Shown here piece after piece: positions 46,501-56,282 of a stretch of DNA of 64,000 nt (position 1 is the stretch's first letter; each line of letters begins with the position of its first letter). The position numbers and the translations under genes were made by a program. Source of the stretch: Cephalotus follicularis (lineage: Eukaryota > Streptophyta > Magnoliopsida > Oxalidales > Cephalotaceae); the NCBI GenBank assembly GCA_001972305.1, contig BDDD01002689.1:248001-312000 (forward strand), written 5' to 3'. The notes under the pieces are model-generated. The model saw nothing but the letters and a program-made list of their open reading frames with translations, was not told where the DNA came from and made no database searches.

Positions 46501-46650
46501 ACTCACCCTATGTCACATTTAGGAGGATGGCTATCCTTAATTGCATTTATTTTGTTCTCACATCACCTCTACATGCATACATGACATTCATAACATTGTT
46601 ATTAAACCATAGTACATATGGTATAGATTATATTCATAAAATCTTACGGC

Positions 46651-46764
46651 ATTGGGCCTAAGGCCCAATCACATTTCTCTTTCCTTCTTAATACAATTGG
46701 CCCATACACTTTCTTTAAAGATTACCATTTATCTCATGAGCATTACATTGGGCCTAAGGCCCAA
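46651..46764. repeat. Duplicated TTGGGCC-TAA-GGCCCAA hairpin
   Basis: Copies at 46651-46669 (8-bp arms, loop TAA) and 46748-46764 (7-bp arms), 97 bp apart and near-identical. TGGGCC is also a TCP-type site core in plant promoters (known), so it may be regulatory (inference). Confidence 0.8.
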
Positions 46765-47710
46765 ATCTTTTTCTCTTCTCTCACTGAAAATTTTGGTCGA
46801 CTCTCTATATAATCTCCAAGTTTCTAGACTATCCAATACTTATACATATTAACACATGGTTATTAGGTTTTTATGTCTCCCTTTATTCTCTCTTTTTGGT
46901 CCGAATTTGCCACCCCTTAAAAAGGCCCAAATCATTTGTTTTCTTGCAAAATTTTGGCCCACTTCATGAAAGGCCTCTAACTTTCTAGATTTCTCCATAC
47001 ATTTTACATACATATATATGTAAACAACATTTCTCTTCTTCATTCTCCTCTTGGTCGAACCCTACACCTCTTCAAGGCTCCAATTTCTTCTTCAATTTTC
47101 TTCAACATACAAGGTCAAAACTTGATTTCTCTTCCACTCTTCTAGCAAATTTTTGTAAGTGCTACAAGTTTTCTCTTGTTAAACTAATGGTTATGTTCAT
47201 ATTTCAATCACTTTGATACTACTAATTTAATTGTGAGATCAATGAAATATCTTCATAAATGTTAGTATGTTGTAATGCCCCAAATTTTATAACAATAATT
47301 TTATAAATAATTATGGCGAATGGGCCAAGTGTTGTATGTATGGACAAGAAAGGGAAAGAGAGAAGGAGAAATAAATAAAATAAAAAAAAAAGAATTACGG
47401 GCGCTTCATATATATAGAAAGGGAGAGGCAGGCGCTTTCACCAGAGAAGACAGAGTGAGACAGAGAGAGGGCACCGGAGAACATAACGGCACAAGGCGCC
47501 AGAACGAGAAGAGAAGACGGCGAGCTCCATTGCACGGTAAGCCTCTTCCTCTCATTCTCCCTCCTTTTCCTTCTTCCTCCCTGAGCGTTGCGTCACTGCT
47601 GTCCGTTTTCCACCGCCTATAGCATCGCATATGGAGTTGTTATTCACCTTGAAGAACAGCTACACCGATTTTGGTATTGGATGGCGCATATTTAGGCTGG
47701 AATCGGTTAC

Positions 47711-47900
47711 CGAGTCAACTCAGTGAGTTCAGCTCACTGTAGCCTGTGACACAATGTTTGGCGCTGAGTCACGGTGAGTCTCATGTAGAGATGTGTAGAA
47801 CGGGTCTTGTGGAGGTCAGTTTGTGAGATGGTCGGAGTTGTTGATGACCAATGAGTCAACTCAGTGAATAGGACTCACTTCCGACCGTGACAGCGCGTTC
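47711..47900. repeat. GAGTCAACTCAGTGA dyad cluster
   Basis: GAGTCAACTCAGTGAG at 47712, a CAGTGAG/CTCACTG hairpin at 47721-47739, and a second GAGTCAACTCAGTGA near 47851. Parallel to 9674-9976 in a Copia LTR. Confidence 0.8.
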
Positions 47901-48473
47901 TACGATGAGTCTCTTGCTGTAATGTGTAGATCATCTAATTTGAGGGTTGTCTATGGCGTGGTCGGGACTCCAGTTTGTTGGTCAGAATCTAGTCAGAGCT
48001 CCAGTGGCGACAGTGTTTGATTCCTGTGTGTTGAGTGTAACGAAAACGTATTGTGTATGCAGTGTGAAAAGAGTAGCCAAGGATAAGAGGTTTCCAAGCT
48101 TACCTTAACAGGTAGGTTATACTATTTTGCTTGCATTCATGCATTTTGAATGAATTGTATGGATTGATATGACTGTTAATTGATGATTGGGTGCTAAATG
48201 GATTGTTACGGTTATGCATGATTGATGATTTCATGGCTTAAGGAACTGTGTACGGGTATACGGACCGGGCGGAAAATTAAGAGAAGTTGAATTCTGCCTT
48301 CTCTCAATTCAATGGTTATGAAAATGGGTTTTGATGGTTTTTGAAACTGGTTTTGAGTTTCAATTTATGTTTGGAGATTATAGCGTCTTTTGAACCAAAT
48401 TGTAAACTGACTTGAAACGGATTTTCATATGGTTTTCTTGAACTATTGATGAGCTGCCCATTTGTTGACAAAC

Positions 48474-48620
48474 CGTCGACGTTTTGGGGTTGATCAGTCA
48501 ACGCTTTGTGTTGATTAGTCAACACTCATACGCAATTGATCGACGCTTATGCATTGCAAATGGCTATAGGCCAACACTCAAGGCATAATGCCTTAACCGT
48601 TGATGCCTAGTGCAAAGGCA
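48474..48620. repeat. GTCGAC/GTCAACGC dyad cluster
   Basis: 'accgtcgacgtt', 'cagtcaacgctt', 'tagtcaacactc', 'gatcgacgctta', 'ccaacactc' and 'ccgttgatgcc' at intervals of roughly 25 bases. Confidence 0.75.
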
Positions 48621-48850
48621 TCAAAGCTTTAAGGCTCTGTTTAGCCGAATTTCACTGTTTTACATGATTTTCAATCTCAAACGGTTTTATCTTCAAATGG
48701 ATTCCATAGGAGGCTTTCCTAAGGCCTTGTATCCTATGGAAATCCTTGTTTAACACTTTTAGTCTCCAAAATTAACTTTCAAATAAATCTTTAAAGAAAG
48801 TACAATAAATTATAAACGTTCAAAGAGTTTTATAGAAATGGTTTTCAAAA

Positions 48851-49155
48851 TGGTTGGAATAGTTCCATTGGGATATCTATACGCAGATATCCTAATTGGA
48901 CTTCCTATCCATTGTTTTATGGATTTCAAAATGGATTTCAAGAATGGTTAGAATAGCTCCTTTGGGGCATCTGGACTTGGATATCCTAATTGGACTTCCT
49001 CTCCATTGTTTTACAAACTCCGATAGGGACCAACAAATTGGTTTACGTTTATGAAAAACAGTTTTAGAAACTGTTATGGAAAACTGTTTTGAAAAACGGT
49101 TACGGAACACGGTTACGGAAAACGGTTATGAAATTGTTTTATAAACTGTTTTGAC
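48851..49155. repeat. 94-bp tandem duplication followed by ACGGTTA repeats
   Basis: Units start TGGTTGGAATAG (48851) and TGGTTAGAATAG (48945) and both end near CTTCCT-TCCATTGTTTTA. 49050-49155 has about six AAACGGTTACGGA-like repeats. Confidence 0.8.
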
Positions 49156-49339
49156 GGATTTGTATCCTATTTGATCCTTTTTATTAGGTCCCTATCATTT
49201 CTACGGTTATACGGATATGGGCTACGGGTACGGTACGGTTATGCTTGATGGTTGTTATTGTTTGAGACTTAACGGGATAACCCATTCATAATATTCATTT
49301 CTTTCATGAATTATTATGGGTGTTAGACCACATCATTAT

Positions 49340-49440
49340 GGTTACGGGTTAGAAACATTTGAGGACTAGCATTACGGGCTAGGACTATTGAGGACTAGCA
49401 TTATGGTTACGGGCTAGGACCATTGAGGAATAGCATTGAT
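49340..49440. repeat. Minisatellite, GAGGACTAGCATTA-GGGCTAGGAC units
   Basis: Three to four units of about 30-38 bp directly upstream of the conserved LTR section. Confidence 0.8.
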
Positions 49441-49839
49441 GTGGTCAATGTTATCTCGACCCCACTCGGCTACGACCCTGAAAAGGTAGGTAGTCGGTGG
49501 CAGTACTATCTCGGACTGGAGGGGAAGAGTAGTACTCAGACCCTGTGGATTGTTTGTCCCTATGTACGATCACTGGTTGTTTACGGAGTGTTTGCAGGCC
49601 TATGGCCTTTTATGTGATTAGGACTAGCCAGGTATACCCTGCTTAGGGAAGGTTGGTAAATCGAAGATGTCCGCAACTATCATTCACGCATTTAATATGC
49701 CATGAATACTGTTATACTGTACACTGTCACACTGTTACACTGATGTATACATTGCATACTATTATACTAATGCATACATTACATACTGTTATACTGTTCC
49801 ATACATAGCATATAGTATACCTACCCGACTATATGTCAC

Positions 49840-49869
49840 TGACCCATTTCATTGTAATGGAATGGGTCA
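49840..49869. repeat. Conserved LTR hairpin TGACCCATT/AATGGGTCA
   Basis: Arms identical to those at 39083-39112, loop also 12 bases with the same TCATTGTAAT-like sequence, followed in both by CAGG. Confidence 0.85.
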
Positions 49870-49971
49870 GGCCCAGGTGATGGATTGCAGTGAAAAAGAT
49901 TGAGACAGACGGATTTCTCTAGCAGGTTATGGATGACAACTGGATCTTATATATGGTTTTGTTTATGGATG

Positions 49972-50582
49972 TGTTGACGTTTAAGTCTTAATCCTTGTTT
50001 TGATGATAACATATTTGCATCTAACTAAGTTGATTNGCTATAAAAGGAAGCATGAAACCTCAGAAGAAATAGAGAACTACACCAAGAGAACTACTACAAT
50101 TCAGAATCAATCACACAACAAGAGAAATCCACATTCAAGCTATCTAGTGTGCTAAAGCTCAAAGTGCTCCACATTGCTCAACAAAGCTTCTAAGCTTATT
50201 TCTTTGAGTGTAACTGAGTGTTTCATTTTGTGAGCCATATTTATTCATATCAACCTATTCAAGAGGTTATTGTAAACACATATCAATTACTTGTAAAAAG
50301 AGGAGAATCCTCTAAGGCTTTGAGGTCAAAGTCTTGTGATTGAGGTCAATCACAAAGTTGTGAGGTGTAACGATTTGCGCCTTTAATCAAATCGAGATAG
50401 TGGAAACTCAAGGAGCTCCCTTGGGAAAAGTGGACGTAGGCAAGAGTTAGCCGAACCACTCTAAATTTCGGAGAAGTTTTTTCTTTCCTTATCTCTTTAA
50501 ATTTAAAGTTTTTAAATTTCTGCATATTCCTCAATATTCAATTCACCCCCCCTCTTGTATATTGCAAGAGTGTTTTATTTCA
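49972..50582 (+). mobile_element. SIRE-type solo LTR, TSD GGATG, internally collapsed at an N
   Basis: Starts TGTTGACGTTTAAG and ends TTTTATTTCA. GGATG lies at 49967-49971 and 50583-50587. It has a CTATAAAAGG TATA-like box (50040), the AAGTGGACGTAGGC...GCCGAACCACT phrase of SIRE LTRs (50440), and CACCCCCCCTC near the end. Only 611 bp, against about 1270 for the full SIRE LTR. A single N at 50036 sits just upstream of the TATA box, where the U3 and its motif array would be, so sequence is probably missing. Confidence 0.85.
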
Positions 50583-51148
50583 GGATGCTTATATGAATTG
50601 TATAAGTTGCTTATCAGGGCCTTATGTATATATGATTGAGCTTTATGGATTTGTAAGACTTGACATGTGTAAGAGACAATATAGAGATATGTTTTACTTC
50701 AGCTATCGACCTACCGACTTGTGGTAGTGCTTAAGATATGTGTGTTAATGTACTGGTTATGAGTGGGTTCATCATTTGAGGTATTAGAATGTATATTTAT
50801 GAATTTCCTCTAATGAGAGTTTGGTTTGCTGAGGGCTGAGCCCAATATATGAACTGTGTTTTCTTTACATGGGGCATAGGTCCGATAAACGGATACTACA
50901 TGCCCGATTTTCGAGAAATTATAAGAGTTATAATATATTCAATTTATTATTTCGCTGATGTAATATGACTTTGATTTAAAGTTTTAAATTTATAGTACTT
51001 TCTGGAATATGATGTTTATATGTGTAACGACTCGATCCTTAACCACATGAGAAATTGTTTGCTTTTATCCCATGCAGAACATACAATGCTCATACATCTG
51101 CGTTTCCACGTGGGCCATCACGGTTTTGTCCTAGTTGATGTTTGGTCA

Positions 51149-51209
51149 GACTTCCCAGGAGGTCACCCATCCTGGTTTTGTCCTGAGCGTAGCACGCTTA
51201 ACCTTGGAG
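51149..51209 (-). other. 5S rRNA-like segment in the Cassandra LTR (left)
   Basis: The minus strand includes TTAAGCGTGCT (box A side) and GGATGGGTGACCTCCTGGGA (box C side), the internal RNA polymerase III promoter of 5S. This copy keeps box C intact. Confidence 0.9.
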
Positions 51210-51627
51210 TTTCCACTAACTCCTCAGCCAATCCATCAAAAAGCGCCTCATGTAATTATATTCAATGATAATGTCTTATATAGCACAGCCATACTTCTCC
51301 CCCTTTTCAATGGATTCAGTTCATTCCCCTCACAATAGGCAGCTTCATCTCATTGATAGCCCTTTCCTCATGGTGGCTTCATCTCATGGATTTCCCTTTC
51401 CTCTTTACCCACTCTTAAGTGGGGTGTCACAGGCCCACTAGCTTCCATCTGGTTCATCCTGAACCACATCTACTAGAGGGGGTTCGTCTTTGATACCAAT
51501 TCTAATGACCCGATCCTTAACCACATGAGAAATTATTCGCTTTTGTCCCACGCAAAACATACAGCGCCCATACATCTGTGCTTCCACGTGGGCCATCACT
51601 TTTTTGTCCTAATTGATGGATTGGTAA

Positions 51628-51688
51628 GACTTCCCAAGAGGTCACCCATCTTGGTTTTACCCTGAGCATAGCATGCTTAACCTTTGAG
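51628..51688 (-). other. 5S rRNA-like segment in the Cassandra LTR (right)
   Basis: Same segment with changes: TTAAGCATGCT and AGATGGGTGACCTCTTGGGA, so both promoter boxes carry substitutions. Confidence 0.85.
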
Positions 51689-51935
51689 TTTCCACTAACT
51701 CCTCAGCCAATCCATCAAAAAGGGTCTCATGTAATTAGGTTCGAAGATCATTTCTTATATAGCACAGTCATACATTTCTCCCTTTTAGGTGGATCCAGTT
51801 CATTCTGGTCACAAAGGGTGGCTCCATCTCATTGATAGCCCTTTCCTCATGGTGGCTTCATCTCATGGATAGCCCTTTCCTCTTTGCCCACTCTTAAGTG
51901 GCGTGTCACAATATTACTACTGTATATCACGCGTT

Positions 51936-52078
51936 GAGTCGTGGGGGTTTACTCTCACAGTTCGGGGTGTGACATATGTAGTTTAAGTATTGGAGTATAT
52001 TGGTCATTCCTTTCATCTTTTAAATTTTGGCTGCCTCATAATGTCACGCCCCGAACTGTGGGATGGGCCCCACGACTC
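51936..52078. repeat. Inverted repeat formed by two LTR ends facing each other
   Basis: Arms 51936-51974 and 52042-52078 (GAGTCGTGGGG ... CAGTTCGGGG-GTGACA) with a 67-base spacer. The left arm is the end of the plus-strand solo LTR; the right arm is the end of a minus-strand LTR of the same family. Confidence 0.85.
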
Positions 52079-52985
52079 GACATGTGGCAATCCGTACAAT
52101 CATCATCATTATTAATCATAAAAAATTAAAACTTAATTAAATCATAAACGTAATCATTTATTTAATGTGTGGATATACAGACCCAGTTTGAAACATATAA
52201 ATTACACTGCTATAAACCAGCAGATAACATAGAAATAAATAAATAATTTATTCCTTGCGAATCTGATCATAAAGCGCACCGTCGAGGAGGAGGAACTTAC
52301 AATATCTTTATCCTTGATGCTGCTACGATGTGCCTCCATTACTTGTTCCTGTACCTGGCCCATTCAAAAGAATAGGTCAGCAACCTTGAGGGTTGTGTAG
52401 GTTACCACATACACGGACACATACCAGAGGAACAAACAAGACAATCAGAGGAGAAACAAATATAGTAAATCATAAATACCATAAAAGCAGACCACAATCC
52501 ATAACATAATCATCATCATCCTTTGTTCTCGGACTGCTCTACTCAAACCATACATATCACATACAGAGGAGTCTAGTCCGGTCATCCTATGGTCTGGTCA
52601 GTATACAAGGTTTACCTTTAGGCTCACCAGCCCGCGGAATTCTCCTCCAGGTTCACCTGCTGAGCGGAATTCGCCCTTTGCTCACTTGTTCTGCGGTTCA
52701 CCCTTCAGATCACCAGCTCAGGCGGAATTCACCTTTAGGTTCACCATTGGCGGATTCGCCCAAGATCCCCTGCCTCACGAAGTTCACCCCGTGGGTTCAC
52801 CTGCTCAGCACAATTCTCCCCTGTTGGGCTCACCTGCCTGGGACCATCTATATAATTTTTTTCCTTTTATATTCCATTTCCTAATTCCATTTATTTCCTC
52901 TAATTATTTCCCTTTCTTTCCTTTAACTTTCTTAATCCATTCCTTTAGCCAGACCAGAGATCACCATTATGCATGGCACTTCCCT
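52042..52985 (-). mobile_element. Minus-strand chromoviral LTR fragment
   Basis: Starts (plus strand) TGTCACGCCCCGAACTG, the reverse complement of the solo-LTR end at 51974. It carries a diverged hairpin (52356-52379) and an LTR minisatellite in the reverse of the order found at 47271-51974, so it is an LTR in minus orientation. Its start is not found; the sequence changes character near 52985. Confidence 0.65.
52610..52850. repeat. Minisatellite, about 30-bp units
   Basis: Units of the form GGTTCACCTGC-CAGCGGAATTC-CCC, seven or eight degenerate copies. Confidence 0.85.
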
Positions 52986-53163
52986 TTCTACACCAATGCA
53001 TGAGGATGGTGATGATGATGAGCATGACGATGATAAAGATGATGATGATGGTGCATGATATATACATTATGGCCTTGGGCTCATGGTGATACTGGATTAT
53101 GTTTTATGTGTACCAGTATCTCTAGATATTTTATTCATACGTGGGCACATTTTTATGGATTCT
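52986..53163 (+). other. LTR-like sequence left of the SIRE insertion, with GAT repeats
   Basis: A GATGATGATG-rich run (53005-53055), then noncoding sequence up to the TSD GTTAT (53164-53168). Continues after the insertion at 62625. Confidence 0.5.
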
Positions 53164-53332
53164 GTTATTGTTGGCCTTTGCCACCCCGGTTAATTGCGTT
53201 ACCATATGTTATTTTGATGATTAACAAACATAGATTACTTGTATGCATAATTCTAAGAGTTATAACTTCATATACTCACTTGATTTTATGTCCAAAGTTG
53301 TGCCAAGATCATTTCTGCAGGTACAAGGCAAT

Positions 53333-53843
53333 CCAGCCGACTGGCAAGCAATCCAGTCGACTGCCCAAGGTTGAGTAGTCGACTGCCATAGGTTGTGTAG
53401 CCGACTAGTTCTTCAACCAAACCCAAAAATTCCAGGAAAACAGATCCAGCCGACTGCCACAGGGCTCCAGTCAACTTCCAGGACAAGACAGCCAACTGCC
53501 ACAGGGCTCCAGTCGACTGCCATGGGTGCACATTTCAGGCAGTAACTTCTGTATCATTTTAACACCTCATCTAGACAACTGAAGCAGGGCACCAGTCGAC
53601 TAAAAGGGGGTCCAGTCGACTGCCATCGAATCCAGCCGACTGTCACCAATTGTGCAAAATCAGGCAGTAGCATATGTAATTCCAATTTCAGCTCAACAGC
53701 CGACTGGAACAGAGCAACCAGTCGACTGCCAGCTCCACCAGCCGACTGCCCAAAGAAAGCAGCCGACTGTCCATCACCAAAGGATATATTCAAATATACG
53801 CGCCATCAATCCAGCTGACTGCAGTACAAATCAAGCCGACTGG
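53333..53843. repeat. Array of 18 CCAGYCGACTG motifs in the SIRE U3
   Basis: By eye: eight GCCGAC cores, six GTCGAC cores and four decayed variants (GTCAAC, GCCAAC, GACAAC, GCTGAC), irregularly spaced by about 15-60 bases. They stop about 45 bases before the TATA box. GCCGAC matches the A/GCCGAC core bound by plant DREB/CBF factors (established knowledge). Confidence 0.9.
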
Positions 53844-53886
53844 ATTTGTAACAGACCTTTAAAAATAGATCCGTTGGAGGCACACC

Positions 53887-53895
53887 TATATAAAG
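53887..53895 (+). promoter_or_regulatory. TATA box of the SIRE 5' LTR
   Basis: TATATAAAG just downstream of the motif array; the identical box is at 62066-62074 in the 3' LTR. Confidence 0.75.
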
Positions 53896-54440
53896 AAATT
53901 TGGAGCTCTTGCACAAGTGATCAAGCATTCAAGTTACATATTCATTCAAGCTATCTCAAGTACAATCCCAAAGCTTTCAAATCAAAAGAGATCAAATTCA
54001 AAGCAATCCTATACATTACAAAGCTTTACTTTTACATTTCCTATACACTTGAAGCTTTGTCCAAATTGAGCTAAATTGTAAAACAAATTCCTACGAATTT
54101 GTAACCTTTAAACACTTATTTCACACATACAAGAGAGGTTGTGTCTTGTATTGCTCGGTTGGAGCATATTTGTAATTCTCTTGGTTGGAGCGAAGGTTGT
54201 TGAAGCTCGGTTGGAGTTTCAAGCCCGGATTGGGGCATACCTAGTGAAATACTCAAGGGGAGGCCTTGGGGAGTGGACGTAGGTGGTTTGCCGAACCACT
54301 ATACATCCGTTTGCAATTCTCTTAACCCTACACTCTTTACATTTCCGAAATTGTGTGTTTGAGTTATTTTAATTAATTGTGGTATTTTTGCTAGTTAATT
54401 TTTATAAGTCTATTCACCCCCCCTCTAGACTTCCTACAAT

Positions 54441-54452
54441 TGGTATCAGAGA
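54441..54452 (+). other. SIRE primer-binding site (tRNA-iMet)
   Basis: TGGTATCAGAGA, two bases after the 5' LTR; matches the initiator-Met site at 11 of 12. The gag ATG follows only 42 bases later. Confidence 0.95.
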
Positions 54453-54494
54453 GGGTTGCTCATACTATTAAGATTAACATCTTGAGTTAAGATC

Positions 54495-56282
54495 ATGGCC
54501 TCAACTAGCATGAACAACCAATCCCGACACAATGACGATGTCTCCGAATTTAAGGTACCATTCTTTAGTGGTGACGATTTTCCATATTGGAAAAGTCGTA
54601 TGGAGATATACCTTAAGTCTAGAGACTTTAGGAATTGGCTTAGTGTGCAAAATGGCCTTCACACCCCTATGAAACTAAATGATAAAAATGAACTCGTTTC
54701 CAAATCGGAAGACGAATGGGATGAGGATGCCTTTAGGAAATTGACCATAGATAATAAGGCTCTAAATATATTGCTTGTATCCCTAGACAAAACCGAATAC
54801 AATCTCATTAGGAGATGTACTTCCGTACATGAAGTGTGGAAATTGCTCATCCTTACCCATAAGGGTACCGAGCAAGTTAAGAATGCTAAACTTGCTTTGT
54901 TAAATAGAGATTACGAATTATTTAAAATGCAACCGAACGAATCCATCAAGAATTTGTATAATCGATTGCTTGACATTACTAATGGTTTACTTGGTCTTGG
55001 AAAAGTGTTTGGACAGGACAAACTCGTGAGAAAATTGCTAGGGTGTCTCAACGATGAATGGGAACCCAAGGTGACGGCAATTGAAGAATCAAAAGACTTG
55101 AAGACCATGGAGATTGAAGAACTTCTTGGCTCCCTCATGACTCGTGAGGTAAAATTGAACAAGAAATCGGCAAATCTTGTGGAGACAAAGCCACAAGAGG
55201 AAAGAAGGAAGGATATAGCTCTTAAAAGTACACACAAAGAAGAAATGTCAAGTGAAGAGGAGCTAGAGGAAGAGGACTATGTTCTCTTTGTGAAACGGTT
55301 TACAAAATTCGCAAAGATGAACAAAGCAAGAAGATTTTAAAAGAAGAACTTCAACAAGGGAGAGGGAAGCAAGATGGATCCTCCCACATGCTTCTAATGC
55401 AATAAACCGAGACACATCAAAGTTGATTGTCCACAATTGAAGAAAAAGAAGCTATTCAAGAAGAAAGCACTCAAAGCATGGCACCTTAGTGATGATGAAT
55501 CCTCCGATGATGAAGTCACCGGACAAGTGGCAAATCTTTGCTTCATGGCATTAAGTGACGATGAGGATAGCGAAAATGAGGTAGGTGATTCTTACACATT
55601 TGGTGAATTAAAATTTGCTTTTGATGAGTTGCTTGTAGAGTTTAAGAAGAAATGTTCACAATGCTCTTTACTTAAGAAAAACATGACTAGTGTAGAAAAA
55701 GAAAAAGAATTACTAGTTGTTGAAAATGAACATTTGAAAAATGACATTGCCATTTTAGAACATGAACTAGCTAAAAAGGATAATGACATAGCTAAACCTA
55801 CTTCACCTAGTGACATTGCTTTAGAAAAAGAAATAGAGTCCCTAAGAGAAAAGAATGTGAATTTAGAAAAATCTTTTAGTAAATTCACATTAGGTAGTAA
55901 GAAATTAGAGGAGATGCTAGGTAGTCAAAGATCATACCTAGATAAAACCGGCATAGGCTATGCTCCTCTAGAGGCTAAGGCTAAATTAAAGAAAACTAGA
56001 ATTAGACCTCATTGTACTCATTGCAATAAAATGGGACATGCTAGAAATAAATGCTTTAGAAGGATTGCACACTCACATCACTCACACACTAGACCATCCT
56101 CTAATCATAATCCAATTACTTTTAGACAAGTGTGGGTTCCCAAGGGAATAATTAGTCCTAAATGTAACATTAAAGGACCCAATAAACAATGGGTACCAAA
56201 ATCAAATTCTTTTAATGTTTTTGTAGGTGGAACAATGCTTGCGGGAAAACCACAAAGAGGAACAACCGTGGTATGTGGATAG
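54495..56282 (+). pseudogene. SIRE gag (two stops)
   Basis: The ATG at 54495 opens a gag with the Copia/SIRE capsid start (FKVPFFSGDDFPYWKSRMEI), RNWLSVQNG, and RKLTIDNKALNILLVSLDKT, typical of UBN2-type gag. A TAA at 55338 ends the first piece. The first zinc knuckle (about 55389-55430) reads C-F-stop-C-N-K-P-R-H-I-K-V-D-C, so a TAA at 55395 replaces a knuckle residue. The same frame then continues to 56282 through an acidic and coiled-coil part (about 55437-55950) and a second, intact knuckle CTHCNKMGHARNKC (about 56010-56050). Two knuckles and a long gag tail are SIRE traits. Gag packages element RNA in the cytoplasm. The protease is in another frame. Confidence 0.93.

Larger units (their letters stand above)
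45583..47270 (-). repeat. 5' LTR of chromovirus 2 (left part)
   Basis: The LTR ends (minus strand) CGGAGTGTTACA at 45583, beside the primer site. It holds a minisatellite (46240-46500) and two GGGCC hairpins (46651, 46748). It is interrupted at 47271 by a solo LTR with TSD TATGT and continues at 51975-52041. Its own right end is uncertain, because another LTR begins at 52042. Confidence 0.7.
51023..51910 (-). mobile_element. Cassandra TRIM element with 5S rRNA-derived LTRs
   Basis: Minus orientation. Two LTRs of about 409 bp (51023-51431 and 51501-51910) start TGTGACAC and end near GTTACA on that strand. Between them lie about 69 bases with a primer site ATTGGTATCAAAGAC (tRNA-iMet type, next to the 51501 end). 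Each LTR contains a segment matching plant 5S rRNA. It has no coding capacity, as in all TRIMs. Flanks are ATATG (51018-51022) and ATATT (51911-51915), four of five matching. It lies close to the end of the host solo LTR. Cassandra is a known non-autonomous family whose LTRs carry 5S promoters. Confidence 0.93.
47271..51974 (+). mobile_element. Chromoviral solo LTR, TSD TATGT, with two nested insertions
   Basis: Starts TGTAATGCCCCAAATTTTA and ends CAGTTCGGGGTGTGACA. TATGT lies directly before (47266-47270) and after (51975-51979). Excluding the nested SIRE solo LTR and Cassandra, the LTR is about 3.2 kb. It shares blocks with the 36284-39347 LTR (the hairpin at 49840-49869 and a 'gacct-ccg-ct-gtggta' block at 50710). 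It has GAGTCA dyads (47711-47900), GTCGAC/GTCAACGC dyads (48474-48620), a 94-bp tandem duplication (48851-49035) and a minisatellite (49340-49440). No gene-like frame. Confidence 0.88.
53169..54438 (+). repeat. 5' LTR of the SIRE element
   Basis: 1270 bp. U3 contains the CCAGYCGACTG array (53333-53843), then a TATA box (53887), the SIRE phrase AGTGGACGTAGGTGGTTTGC (54272) and a CACCCCCCCTC end. Confidence 0.97.

Noticed and set aside
51149-51209. Possible genuine 5S rRNA gene
   Set aside because: Only part of 5S is present, it occurs twice inside LTRs next to a primer site, and fits Cassandra.
51936-52078. MITE or microRNA precursor
   Set aside because: The arms are explained as the ends of two LTRs of one family in opposite orientation.
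53333-53843. Regularly recurring short motif resembling a CRISPR array
   Set aside because: The repeat is only about 10 bases, spacing is irregular, the array lies inside an LTR with TSDs, and this is plant nuclear DNA.
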